Source: Xestospongia muta
Taxonomy: Eukaryota; Porifera; Demospongiae; Haplosclerida; Petrosiidae
Reading direction: 5' to 3'
Assembly: GCA_963693285.1 (NCBI GenBank)
Contig: OY848930.1
Span: 3,162,001-3,226,000, forward strand
DNA length: 64,000 nt
Below are positions 33,876-45,753 of this stretch, one piece after another. The stretch's first letter is position 1, and every line of letters starts with the position of its first letter. Under the pieces are notes generated by a model. It was not told where the DNA came from. It saw nothing but the letters and a program-made list of their open reading frames with translations, and searched no databases. The translations under genes were made by a program, and so were the position numbers.

Positions 33876-35725
33876 GTGGAGTTCTTACAACAAGCTAATC
33901 AGAAATTGGAATCTGAACTGATATTAGAACAGACTAAATGTTCACAGCTGCAGTCTCGAGTTGATGAATTAAGTAGTAAAAACTCTCATATTTATACAGA
34001 ACTACAAGTAAGTACTATAGTGTCTGTGAGACTACAAATTAAATAGATGTAGTAATACATTAAAGGAACATTTACTCAGCAATACATGTGGTGAGTATTC
34101 GGAACTCAATCTGAAAATAAGCTGGCATACTTGTGTATAGTAATGATTAGAGACAATGTGGTAACATACGTTTTGGTGACATTATTATGTCATCAGTTAT
34201 TGTTCTTAGCAAAGAAAATTGAGGGTTGTACCCATCGTCTGGTTAACTTTGAAGAACAGTTATTACTATTAAAGTAAGGACTGTTGTATTACCGGTACAA
34301 TGAAATTGTACCGAGATGAGTGGGCGTTCATTCCTAGTACGAAAGCTACCACTCCCCCCACGGGAGAGGTTGGCTTCGCGAGACTACCGAATTGAAATAA
34401 TAGCAGTGCGTAAAGTATAGTCTCTTTGTATTACGTTTGCAAATATTTGTTAGTGGCACAAGGAAATTCCCTTCAAGCTCGATTACAAGGTTTGTTATTG
34501 AATGATGTAGAGGAAACTGGAAAAGGAGTTAGGTCGTGGATCTTATGGTGTGGTATATGAAGTTAGAGTGAGTGGACTGGTTTGTGCAGTAAAAGCCCTA
34601 CATGAAGCTATTGCACAGATACATATTATTAGCTAAAACTGAAATTATCTCTACATCTTGTTATCTCTTCCTAGAATGAAGCTTTCAAGTTTGCTTAAGA
34701 GTGTCTCTGTTGCAGTCAACAATGTCACCCTAACATTGTACAATTAATGGATGTCCATTTCTCTTGACATTCTTGATTACCTATGTTAGTGATGGAGTAT
34801 CTTCCTCTGTCATTAACACAGAGTTTAGATACATGTCAAGATATCCCACTTCAAATCAAGTACTCCATTCTTCTTGATATTGCAAAGCGTCTTAATTATC
34901 TTCATTGTTAGAGACCTCCCATTGTCCATCATGATCTCATATATTGCTGACCTCCAACTTTATAGCTAAGATATCTGACCTAGGTGTATCTGGAATGGCT
35001 GACACCTTCAACCAAAAACAACTTACTATAGCACCAGGTAATGCTGTTGTGATGTCTCCTAAAGCTCTCAAAGACAACCCAAGTTATGACTACAAGTTAG
35101 ATATCTTCTCCTATGGCTGTCTCATCCTCTATGTCTTCACACGTCAATGACCTATATTTGCTTGCCAACATAAACAAAATGATTTAAAACTGTTTGATTT
35201 TGTCCCAGAGTTGGATAGAAGAGCAACAGATACTAAAGCAATACCTAGTGGTAATCCATCCTTTCCATCTTCCAAGTATTGTCTAGAAAATGATCCTATG
35301 AAGTGACCTACTATAAGTGATGCTATCATATGTGCTCAATGTACTGTCTCAACTCTACCTCCATTGAAGAACATAATGATAAATGATAATAGCTCACCAA
35401 CTGAAAAGTGAATCAATTGAGGCAAATCTCAGAATTGGAACAAGAAAAAGAACAAGTTGAAACGACTGGATGAGGACAAGGCTCAAATATTTGTGAATGA
35501 TTTTACAAAGCCTGGACAATTCAATGGAGTGGGTGATGTTAATTTAGCTGCAAAGAAAGAAAAAATAATTTTACAGTTAGAGGAATAAAAGTTGCTATTA
35601 AATATAAAGATATTACCATCAATATCAGTAAAAACACAGACAAAGAAAGTGTTGAGGCAGAATGAATCTGGACTAAAAGAACAAAAGCTAAAACCCTCTC
35701 CATCAAATGAAAATTTGCTAACATG
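33876..35725 (+). pseudogene. Coiled-coil TKL-type kinase relic
   Basis: A coiled-coil exon (33876-34007; VEFLQQANQKLESEL to YTELQ, between a cag acceptor and a gtaagt donor) is followed by another piece (IEGCTHRLVNFEEQLLLL, about 34215-34275). Kinase pieces then follow: Gly-rich loop GRGSYGVVYEV and Lys in CAVKALHEA (about 34525-34605), LLDIAKRLNYLHC with HHDL replacing the usual HRDL, and ISDLGVSGM in place of DFG (34870-35000). After these come IAPGNAVVMSPKAL and YDYKLDIFSYGCLILY. In-frame stops occur after NYLHC, in the catalytic loop, after VFTRQ (35148) and after NDPMK. A degenerate charged tail continues to about 35.7 kb. Such kinases are numerous in sponges; this one is dead. Confidence 0.7.
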
Positions 35726-35924
35726 CAATTTGTTCTGTCATCACTACTTTTGTCACTACTGAAATCTGAAGATGACATTATTGAAACTGTACGTGATCAA
35801 TATAAAGGTAGTTGTCCTAGATTTGAAATACTATCATACCATAAGCTCTTCTTGAACAATCTTCAGAACCATGTGATGATACTTTCATTGTTTTTTTCCA
35901 ATGATTCATAATTATTGACAATTG

Positions 35925-36390
35925 CCTGCATTGCACTAGTATGAACAGTTCATTTAGGATTAAAAGCAACGGATTTTAATCCCTGAAGTTGGTGAAGAGT
36001 CTTGATGCTTCTGAATAGCTTCAAAAGAAGCTTGACGCGTTGAAGAGTTTTTAATTAGCTGAATTATTTCCATACAGAAGTTCAAAGCATCTTTAATTTC
36101 TAGCTACTACTTGCAGACACAGATTCATGCATTGTGCCAGACAGTGCACTGAAATTGCAGCAGGATTAACATCTTTAAATTTTTTAGCTACACCATTTAC
36201 ATATCCTTGAAAATTTGATGCCCCATCATAAGCCTGACCCCCTGCATTTTTCAAAGGAAATCCCAACGTGAGAGACAGTCTTTCAAAGAAACATATATAG
36301 TTTCTGATGTATTGTTCTCTAACTGTATAAGGCCAACTTGATTTTCAAAAACTTAATAGTGATCGGAGACCCACCTCAAACATAATACTA
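35925..36390 (-). pseudogene. hAT (ZMYM1-like) transposase relic
   Basis: On the minus strand at about 36100-36260 the patch NAGGQAYDGASNFQGYV leads on to NPAAISVHCLAQCMNLCLQ. This is the core of ZMYM1/TTF-type hAT transposases, where the usual motif is G.YDGA.N..G followed by VHC.AH..NL. The His of the last motif is Gln here. Stops follow (for example after VVARN). The fragment lies directly upstream of the death-domain gene and in the opposite direction. Confidence 0.6.
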
Positions 36391-36768
36391 ATTCCTCACA
36401 ATTTGAGACATTTATTAAGGAGTTGTATGCATGGAATGTAAGGTGAGGTATTTCCTCTCCTATTATATACTATTAGCGTTGTGGTACATTTTAATTTATT
36501 CATTATTTGTACACATGAAGACAATGCAAGCTCTGATGAAGACATGGGAACAAGCACAATTCCTTCAAGTGTAGGTAGTGAAAATATTTCAAAACCTTCA
36601 CATGATGACAGAGGTGATAGCAATACATGTAATCAGGCATGCTGTGCTCTTCATTAGCTAGAGCTGTTTTATACATTCTATTCTATTGGAATATCCACAC
36701 AGCATACTGGACTATCACAGCCAACACCCTTAAAAGTTTGGGTGTGTCTCCATTACGCTCCATCCTCA

Positions 36769-39700
36769 ATGACCACAAGAGACATGTCATTTGAAGAGAT
36801 AATAAACGATAGACCAAGTCTTGCTGAGTTATGTGAGCACATGCCTGTAAGTCATAAATGGTATCAGTTGGGTATCCAACTTGAACTAGACCCCAGAAAG
36901 CTAAATAGTATTGATAAACTCCAGAATGCTAATGTCATGGATAAAATGACAAAGATGTATGAGTTATGGTTGGATACCAATCCACAAGCTACAAGGAGAC
37001 AAATTGTGGAGACATTGAGGAAGACTTCCATTGAAGAGATCACTCTTGCTGTGCAATATGAGACAAAATTGAGAGAATTATATCTGACCACTACATCTGG
37101 TAAGTGAGAGTGTACTTAATAATGATAACTAGTAATAAATTATTGTGATATTTCAATCTCCTTGTGCATAGTACCTGAAATGTTGGAAGGATCCAATGAA
37201 GCTAGCACTATTCTACAGCATTATTATTCTGCTCTATCACAGTCTCTGATCTATCCTATTGATGTGTCTCAGTTATTATATAGTGAGAGATGTATCAGTG
37301 AAAGAACTCTAGATGAGATTGAAACACTTGAGAGTTCAGCTGATATTAAGAAGACAACTCTCTTAACTGCTATACATACAGCAGTGGCTTTAGATCATCT
37401 AAAGCTCAAAGCATTTGCAACAGTACTGTCCAAATTTGAGGAGATGAGATCCCTAGGAAGTAAAATCCTCAGTACATTTTGTAGGAACAAAGATGTATAG
37501 CTGTGACATTTTATGTTAATTGTTTAGCTCAAAAATTTCCTAATAATGAAGGAGAGCCAGTTCTTCACGAGGCATTACCTGGTAATCAGATAAGTCTTGA
37601 AGATAGTGCTAGTGATATATTATGCTGTCATTATGGGACCCTATCCCAATATTTACATCATCCTATCAGTGTGGCACAACTCCTTTGTGAAGAGAAGGTG
37701 ATATCTGATACAACCCTATCATATGTACAGGACAGCAGACGATCTCAGTCAGAGAGAAGGACTATCTTGTTAAAAGCATTACGTAGTGCTGTTCATATCA
37801 GTCATCATAACCTGGAGGTATTTGCTAGTGTATTAAAGCACTCTTCTGAGAATGTCAAAATTGGTGATGCTATTTTTAATGATTATGGTTAGTATATATA
37901 AACTATGAATTATATTATAGTACATATTAATGTGATTATAGTGAAAACAGTCAAGAGAGATGTGTTTAAGTATACTACATCAGTTACTAATAGCAGTGCA
38001 ACACAAGGTATGTCTGAATATATTTATAACATGATGTTCTTTATATTATAGAGTCAAGTAGAATACTGATTACTCAAAGCATGAGTCCAGAATTTAGTAA
38101 TGTCAGAACAGAATTTGGAATCACTTTTAACATTATCAGAAGTATCATTAAAAGTAACCCACCTCCACTGGAAGATATGAAAGAGTTCCTTGAAGATTGT
38201 TACTCTCCTCTCAAGCCTTGCTGAAACAATCAATGATGTGTTAGATGTTGTTCGTGACAAGTGTACACTCATCGATATCAACTATTTGGAGGCAGTGGTA
38301 AGGCGATTTTGCATAGAAGAAACTAAGACACATATTGAATCTTACAAAAAAACAATTGAAGAGTTTTGTCAAAAATCAACCGTTTGTCTCTGTCTAGAGG
38401 AAATCTTTTCTGTAACAACTACTCCCACTCCTCTTACTGGTGAGACTGCTACATTTGTTCTCAATTGGGATCCAGATGGCTACACATTAAATGATATTAG
38501 AGCACTTCTATCAGCTGTTTTTCAACAATTAGCAAAGAGAGTGACAGTAAAAATAATTAAAGAAGGCAACTCCATTATTTTGACCTGTACCTTTCCATAT
38601 GATCTACTGGGTTCTCTTATTGTTAAAGCTTATGAAACTGTTCATTTAATGAACACGAAAGACTTGATGAAGGTTGCAATTGGTCATTGTACCATTTGGA
38701 ATGTGCATAGAAGAGATAAGAATGTAAGTAATATAGACTAGACATTATATAATGATATAATACAGGTAAGAAGACTTGAGGAGGAAGTCACTTCAAAGAC
38801 AAAAATCTTAGTTGAGAGAGATCAGAAAATAACGGAATTAGAATCATCACTTGAAGGTATCTCCATAGCAGCAGTAACTACACAAACACACAATCACTAA
38901 CTGATCAGATCTTATAGTAATAATATATATTTATTAAACACACGTTAATTACATTTATTACATGTTTCACGTAGTTTTTACCAAATTACAAGAAGGTCAA
39001 TCATCGACTGACACTTTATCAGGTACATGTACATTAATTGAGATATAGCTATGTACCTAATGTAAATAGAGAAGCTGAAACTATTAGATAGAATGAGTAA
39101 GACGAAGACCTTAGAGATAGAGAAGTTAACCAGACATAAAGAAGGTGAGCTATATAGTATTGTTAGTAGTACATACCATATGTTATGTTCGTATAGCTAC
39201 TGATAAAGTATTGGTAGAGAAACAAGAAGAGATTGAGATATTGCAAGAGAAAATGATGTCATTAACTTTAGAATTAAAGGAGAGAGAAGAAGCAATCAGT
39301 CAATTAATGGAAAAGATGAAAAGTAAGAAAAAATATAAAATATATCAGTGAAATTATTATAGTTATTATTATCAGGTCTACAATCTCTAATATCAGAAAT
39401 CAAGTCTGTCAAATCAGAGTCATTTGATGAGATAGTTACTGATAAATCAATCCAAAATATACCATCTAGTCAAGTTACATCACAACGTCAAGAGAAGGAG
39501 ACAGAATTAGTTATAACCAATGTGTCATCTGATGTTCAAGACAAGATATCATCTGGTGATACAACAATTACTAAAGTGTCATCAAATAGTAAGTATATCA
39601 TATAAAATATAAAACATAACATTATCATAAATTGAAATTTCATCTTTTGATTTCTTGAGACCCATTATTTTTAAACTGATGCACGTCAGATGAATCTTTA

Positions 39701-42700
39701 CTGAAACAACTTAACTTCTCTATTAGTCCATCAAGTACTGGCAAAATGCAGAATAATGATGGGTTTTCTTTATAATTGCAAAAGGTTTAAAAAAACCTTC
39801 ACATGCTCTGTTGATATATTTCACTGCTCAGTAATCAAGTCAAGATACTGATTGCTTCTTTTGGTTACACTGTCATCTGACAACACTGTAGTTATAGGCC
39901 AACGAAGTTTTATAATTACAATTGCATGAAGTAGGATGAATTCTACCATATTACACAGTCCTTAATTAGCTTCTTTCCTTTATATTCATTTCCTTTAACA
40001 CCTCAGTAGCCACAACACTATGGTTAAAATGCCTGACTAACTTTCAAGCAGCAACAAAGAGTCTACTAATAACCAGTAGATCAGATTCAGACTTTAAACA
40101 CACTAAAGAGTATGAGCTGTACAGCGTAGGCTTTTCCATTTTCTCTCAGATTCCAAAATATCTAGAGAACACATCAAATTATCTTCTTGATCATGAATAA
40201 TAAATAATACCTTCTAGGAAGCTCTGAAATTGTCATAAATCTCTTTCAATTTGGTTGCAATTTCAATTCCAGTATGACATTCTGGAAATGCAGAAATTTT
40301 CAAAACAAAGTATTGTGTCTTCCAGTCTATGTGAAAGTAGTGTACAGTGACTGCTATGTAAGCCTCTGTAGCAGCACAAATCCAAATGTCAGTGGTTAAC
40401 ATGATACTTTCTGCTCCTTTGTCTATTTTTTCTTTTAACTTCTCTATAAATAATGAATGCTTATGCTTTAACAATGTGCAGATGTGCTTCCTACTTGGAA
40501 CAGAATATCCAGGTTTTATATAGTTCATCATATGTTTGAAGCCACATCGTTCCACTATTCTCACTGGTCTAAGGTCAAGTCCATTCATCATTACAATTTT
40601 GTTAGTATTATCTTTTGCTTTCCCTTCAGAGCAGTAACACATCTTTACTACTGCATCTATGTCCTTTGTTTTGATGTCTCATCTACTTTACTCACGTTTA
40701 ATTCGGTTTATAGGTCAAAACATGCTTAGATACTAAATGGTTTCAAAGGTTTGTTGTCCCTCTTCGATTGGCAAAACATTTGAACATAATTTACACTCTA
40801 CTCTTATTGGATCAGAAATATTTTGAGCAGCCTGAAGGTTCTCCTGCATTAGCCATTGCAACGAAAAAATAACACATGTGGTTGTGGGTTTATCTAGACA
40901 ATGCGCGTGTGCAAAAGCATGAAATGAAGCTTTAATGCTAAATTGCAACTGTGAATATCTCTAACATTTGAAGCTTCTGAAAATTCGAATATTCTTTCCA
41001 GTCTTAGAGTGAACTAGTGAACTATTTGAAGGAGAACTTCTAACAGTACATGCGTAGACAATTATCATCATTTTAACTGATAAATGAATGATACAATGTA
41101 ATTATATTTTTATTTCATTATCTTATCATATTACACAGTATCTCAACAATCACATCAACAATCTGAGCTATTACCTCCTGGATGGGAAAGTAGGGTTTTA
41201 CCGGATGGTTGTGTCTATTATGTTGATCATAACACTCATACTACTACCAAGGAAAAACCTCCTGTAGAGGCCATTGTCCAATTCTTTTATATAAAAACAA
41301 ATGATGATCAACTAAACCTAAATATTGGAGATGTTATCGAAGATGTCGTTAAGGTATTTATGGAGAGACTTTATCCATTCATCTCTACTGAACATATTCA
41401 TTTTCACAGGTTGATGAAGAATGGTACATGGGAACTCTTAATGGAGTCCGTGGGATGTTCCTCAAGGGCAATGTTAAACTGTCTCAACCTTCTCTTTCGA
41501 ATTTAAGTATATCTTATAATCGTAACATCGTTAATGATGATAGTCTTAGGAAGATGTTTATAGCCCTGTCAAACACCAGTACTATAGGCTATTAATTAAC
41601 AATGTCATTTAGTGATTTAGTACCAAAACATTTGCTGTTCCTACAAAATTATCATTGTATCAAAGTAGTTACCAGTGGATTTATAAATGTAGTAATATTT
41701 CCTGCAGTCTCTGGATCATTACTTCTAAGGTTTTAATTTCTAGTCTCCATTCATTTCAGGTTTAAAAAGTTAAAATTTCATTACTAGTATACCAAATCAT
41801 CAAGTAAAAACCATATCAAGTCTTCCTGTTATATGGCATTTTCCAGCATTCAGCCTCATGTTACATCAACCAAACTACACCATGGATCAGTAATTTATAG
41901 TTATCATAGATGAACTTACTAACTAGTAGAGACATCTAGAGTCAAGTATGTTGAAAGTAACATGACAAGTCTGTTTATTTCAATCCCTTCATCTATGTCT
42001 AATTAAATATATGTTGTCATAACCTAGCACCAGTAGTGGTGTCTTCTTCCTTGTCTGTGCCTTTACTGTCATAGTTGAGCATGTTAGAGTGTGTGTATAG
42101 CTATTGTTGTGTGTGTAAAATATTATATAGTAACTTTGTTTTATTATAGGAGACACTGGAAGCGTTAAGTGGACTAGTGATAGTGTTACACTTACTTCAT
42201 CTACTGTGGCAGAATGTAAAGAAGTGATACATCAATTAAAGAGACAACAACACACAACATGGAGTATTGTACTTAGCAGATTATCTCCTCAAAGTTTACT
42301 AACACTATTAATTGATATTAACGAATGTCAAGTGAGGAGTCTCGATATATGGAACACTCGTTTTGATAGTAACTGTGTTAGTCAACTATCACAAGTGGTA
42401 ATTTCTAGCAAAACAATGGAGGTCCTATATCTTAACTCTTCTCCTCTCTTATCAGACACTTACCACTTACTCACCACAGCTATAGCTGGTAATAAAATAA
42501 TCAAGGAATTATACTTGTGGAATGACAATAACATTACTGATAATGATATACCTGATTTTTGTTCTCTCATCACTAATAGTAAAACATTACAAGTACTAGA
42601 TCTCTCTCTCTGTCCTAATATTACTAAATTTGGTGAGCAACAATTACAAAATGTTTGTGTTAAAAATAATAGTTTGTATGTTTTGTTCATTAATGGAAAT

Positions 42701-42721
42701 AGACTCCGTTTTAATTGTTAG
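36769..42721 (+). CDS. Death domain, CARD-like x2, helical module, coiled coil, WW, SH3, LRR protein
   Basis: Thirteen exons join in phase: 36769-37099, 37172-37480, 37528-37887, 37942-38007, 38052-38723, 38766-38856, 38975-39022, 39070-39144, 39197-39322, 39376-39588, 41139-41353, 41410-41506, 42150-42721 (about 1057 codons). Domains in order are death domain (residues 6-105; ELCEHMPVSHKWYQLGIQL), two related CARD-like repeats (about 112-330; SERTLDEIETLESS, SDTTLSYVQDSRRS), a helical-plus-sheet module (about 355-578; EGNSIILTCTFPYDLLGSL), coiled coil (580-690) and WW (about 775-807; LPPGWESRVLPDGCVYYVDH). SH3 (about 808-866; IGDVIEDVVKVDEEWYMG) and LRRs (about 905-1055) complete it. One extra base in exon 5 near 38205-38222 breaks the frame. 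An upstream exon is possible because the frame is open before 36769. It is probably an intracellular signalling adaptor. Every phase except the one break is consistent. Confidence 0.7.
39690..40950 (-). pseudogene. hAT (ZBED-type) transposase relic inside an intron
   Basis: It lies antisense in the 1.55-kb intron 39589-41138 of the death-domain gene. Minus-strand order: a BED-finger remnant (VECKLCSNVLP, about 40770), then MMNYIKPGYSVPSRKHICTL and ESIMLTTDIWICAATEAYIA (40214-40560), then HFNHSVVATEVLK, VLSDDSVTKRSNQYLDLITE and a final piece near 39720. This follows ZBED4/6-like hAT transposases. Stops and shifts separate the pieces. It explains why this intron is far longer than its neighbours (about 40-120 bp). 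Confidence 0.65.
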
Positions 42722-42729
42722 TTTTTTTA

Positions 42730-43600
42730 CTATTATTGTATTTTTTACTAAAAATTAATTATTTTAAATTCAAATAAATCAATTATTAGTTTAAAAATTT
42801 AGTTACCAGTTCTTTGAACCACTACATTTTTCATTCACTTGCAAATGTGCACACAAATATTATTTTTACCTTTTGAAGGATAGAGATACTTGTTATGAAC
42901 ATCAGTCTCTTTTAAGAATGGACACATTTTATTGGCCACATCTTTATCTTCAATAGGTGGGTCATTTATGACAGAGATAATTCTTTCCCAGCACACCTCA
43001 TTAACAGGCCTTTCAATCATCCAGAGCAGCAGAACCGTTGATAGGTTTACAGCATCATTGCCTAATACATTGTATTCTTAAGACATTAAATCACTCTCTT
43101 GTATATAGAGTTGTTCACCAATAATGTGCCATCTTGATCTAATTTGGTTAAGTTACACAATGGAATCTAAAATCTGTGGCTGTTTTTCTAAAGATAAAAA
43201 CATCACACATTAGAACTAGAAATATGTGATCATGATAAATGATTGATTGATGTAATGAGATGTATAACTTGAGCATATAAAATTTAAATTCTTCAAAATA
43301 CAATTCACTTAACAGATCTGGATGTACTGTTTTTAAATCTGGTAAAGGATTGACAAAAGAATGGAACACACCTACACAAGTACAAAAGAGTATATTATGC
43401 TAGTTTGCATAGCCATATCTATAAACTATAAATAAAAGTTATCAAATCCTATTTATACAATGCAAACTACGAAGAGATCACATGCACTACTATAAGTTTT
43501 AGTGTACTCTGCAGTCGATACCTCTTATCCTTGAACCTCCGTATTTCCTTCATCATAATTACAAATGTATCATCTCATGACATTAAAGCATCATCAATTT
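42730..43600 (-). other. Unidentified protein-like patches
   Basis: Minus-strand frames at 42835-43020 (PVNEVCWERIISVINDPP, then ANKMCPFLKETDVHNKY) and 43148-43369 (FVNPLPDLKTVHPDLLSELY) look like real protein rather than chance frames, but I do not recognise the family. They could be exons of an old transposase, downstream of and antisense to the death-domain gene. Confidence 0.3.
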
Positions 43601-43849
43601 CTTCATAAATGAAATAATAACACTTTTAATGAGAAAATGTACTGTCATTTTCCAGCTAAATTAATGAAGTAAAAAAATATGAAAAAAATATTAAAAAACA
43701 GATGGCAAGAACTCTTAATAATAACATAAAAATGTTAGTTTAAAATTTTGACCCTGTAACCCTTTAAGGTTACTTAATCTTCAGGTTATGCAACTTCTTG
43801 GGTGTGGTTAGTAATGAAAGGGTTAAAATATCATTTACCTTCAAAACAA

Positions 43850-45060
43850 AAACTACCATCAGTGAGAAACTAGAGAATGTGATATGCATAGTATATAACT
43901 CACACACACAGTAGTAATGAAGTTTATGTTACATAAAATAACTAAATTATACTACTATTATTCTTGTTTTTTTCACATCAGTGCAATAATCAAAGTAATC
44001 AACCTAAAATTAAACGTCACATATTCTACTTATTATATGTCCATGATCCATTATCTTCATTACCTCATGCCCCAGTATAATTCCCATCTCATCAGTATGT
44101 AGCTATCAATCGACAAAAATCCAGATCAAAAGGAACACGACTCTAATGTAGTAGATGAGTTAATCACAGTGAAATATGTCAACCTTTGACTAAGAGTGAA
44201 CTAAATAATTTTGTCTTGATGATTAGAAAACATATATTGTATTAGCTATTTAGCTATTTCACATTTCCAATGCTTTTTGGACTAATTATTGTTATATAAA
44301 TTTACTTATTTTGCTTAAACACAACATGTATCTGATTCACACACTATTAATAAATTTATAGCTACTACAACTAAGATTTAAACCTATAGACTAGTCTATG
44401 TTACATACAAAATATTAGACTTTACTCAAAATAATCTCATGTACATATATATGTCTTTACATGCTCTTCATATTGTCATTAATGTAAGTAGTTACAAGTC
44501 ATATATTATCAACATGATTAATACATATAATAATGATATCTGTATAACGGTGTGTTCATGATCATTTCAGTATTATGTCTCTATATGTTAACATTATAGC
44601 TGACAGGTTGTTGTCATATATAGCAGATGTTTACTGATGACTTAAATAGAACACAACAATATTTCTAATCATAGTAACATCTGTATGACTGTGTCCAAAA
44701 TATATGTAGATGTGTCTAGTTTGTTTTGATTCCAATCTGTCAGTTGGACTATATCTAGATCTCTACTGTTAACAGATTATAACTGGCTAGTTGTTGTCAT
44801 AGCAAATGTATATTGATAACTTAAATAGAACATAAAGAATAATTCTAATCATAGTAACATCAGTATAAGTCCTAAATATATGTGTTTTTATTCTAATATG
44901 TCAGTTTAACTATATCTCTACTTGTTTACCTGATAAGTCAGTGCATAGTATATAGTTTATGAGTCACTTAGCTAATTTATAGCTACAACAACAAACATTA
45001 TAGACTACATACTATTCTATGTTACATATAAAATATTAGACTTAACTTAAAAAATCCTAT
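43850..45060 (+). repeat. 5' flank of receptor B with tandem and dyad motifs
   Basis: 43850-43985 matches 6815-6950, and 44340-45060 matches the flanks of copies A and C. Two tandem units of about 190 bp run from about 44590 to 44930 (shared phrases: gttgttgtcatat, cttaaatagaacac, ctaatcatagtaacatc, tcagttgg/tttaactatatct). The recurring actag-dyad motif is present at about 44372-44423 and 44993-45050. A relic of the small repeat found at 50.12 kb lies near 44190-44310. Confidence 0.65.
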
Positions 45061-45094
45061 GTGTGCATATATATCTTACATGTTGTTTAGATAA

Positions 45095-45257
45095 AATGAC
45101 AAATAAACTGATAGTGTTGTTCTTAACATTAATTAGCATATTTTGTCATGAATATATTTACTATAACAGCTTGTCTTTACATGAATAAGGCACAGTAGCT
45201 GCATGCAGATAGAACTTAGAAATTAATTGTCTATCATAGCTCAAAGAGTGGAGATTT
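45095..45257 (+). other. Candidate 5' leader exon of receptor B
   Basis: Counterpart of 30837-30996. It ends in donor gtaagtg (GT at 45258). The acceptor cttgtag ends at 45737, 16 bp before the ATG, so the leader intron is 480 bp against 175 bp in copy A. The added length includes the microsatellite at 45510-45643. The leader's small hydrophobic frame is damaged here, which again suggests it is untranslated. Confidence 0.4.
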
Positions 45258-45508
45258 GTAAGTGAATTTGTTAATCATAGCCGAAACATTGTATAATACT
45301 TATTTTTAATAATAAAAATATTCTCATATAAACATCAACAACAAGTTGAACCAGTCCCTGTTCATTATATTTACAGTATCCTTCCTTCATCCTTCTGACT
45401 GAGCTCACTGTGGTACGTTATTCATTACACTTAAACGTTTATTAATACAGCTACTGAGTTTAATTTAAATAATCAATATTCATATTCTGCCAAGAAGAGT
45501 AATATATA

Positions 45509-45643
<135 letters not shown>

Positions 45644-45753
45644 TGTATTTTATAAGCACTACATTTTAGAGTGCAGTTGTATACATACATGTAGGTTTTT
45701 GATCAATATTATTAATAATAGTCATTGTTCCTTGTAGGATATCATTATAAAGA

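Noticed and set aside
34300..34400. Possible tRNA or other structured RNA gene
   Set aside because: No cloverleaf and no internal promoter box of the GGTTCGA type could be found.
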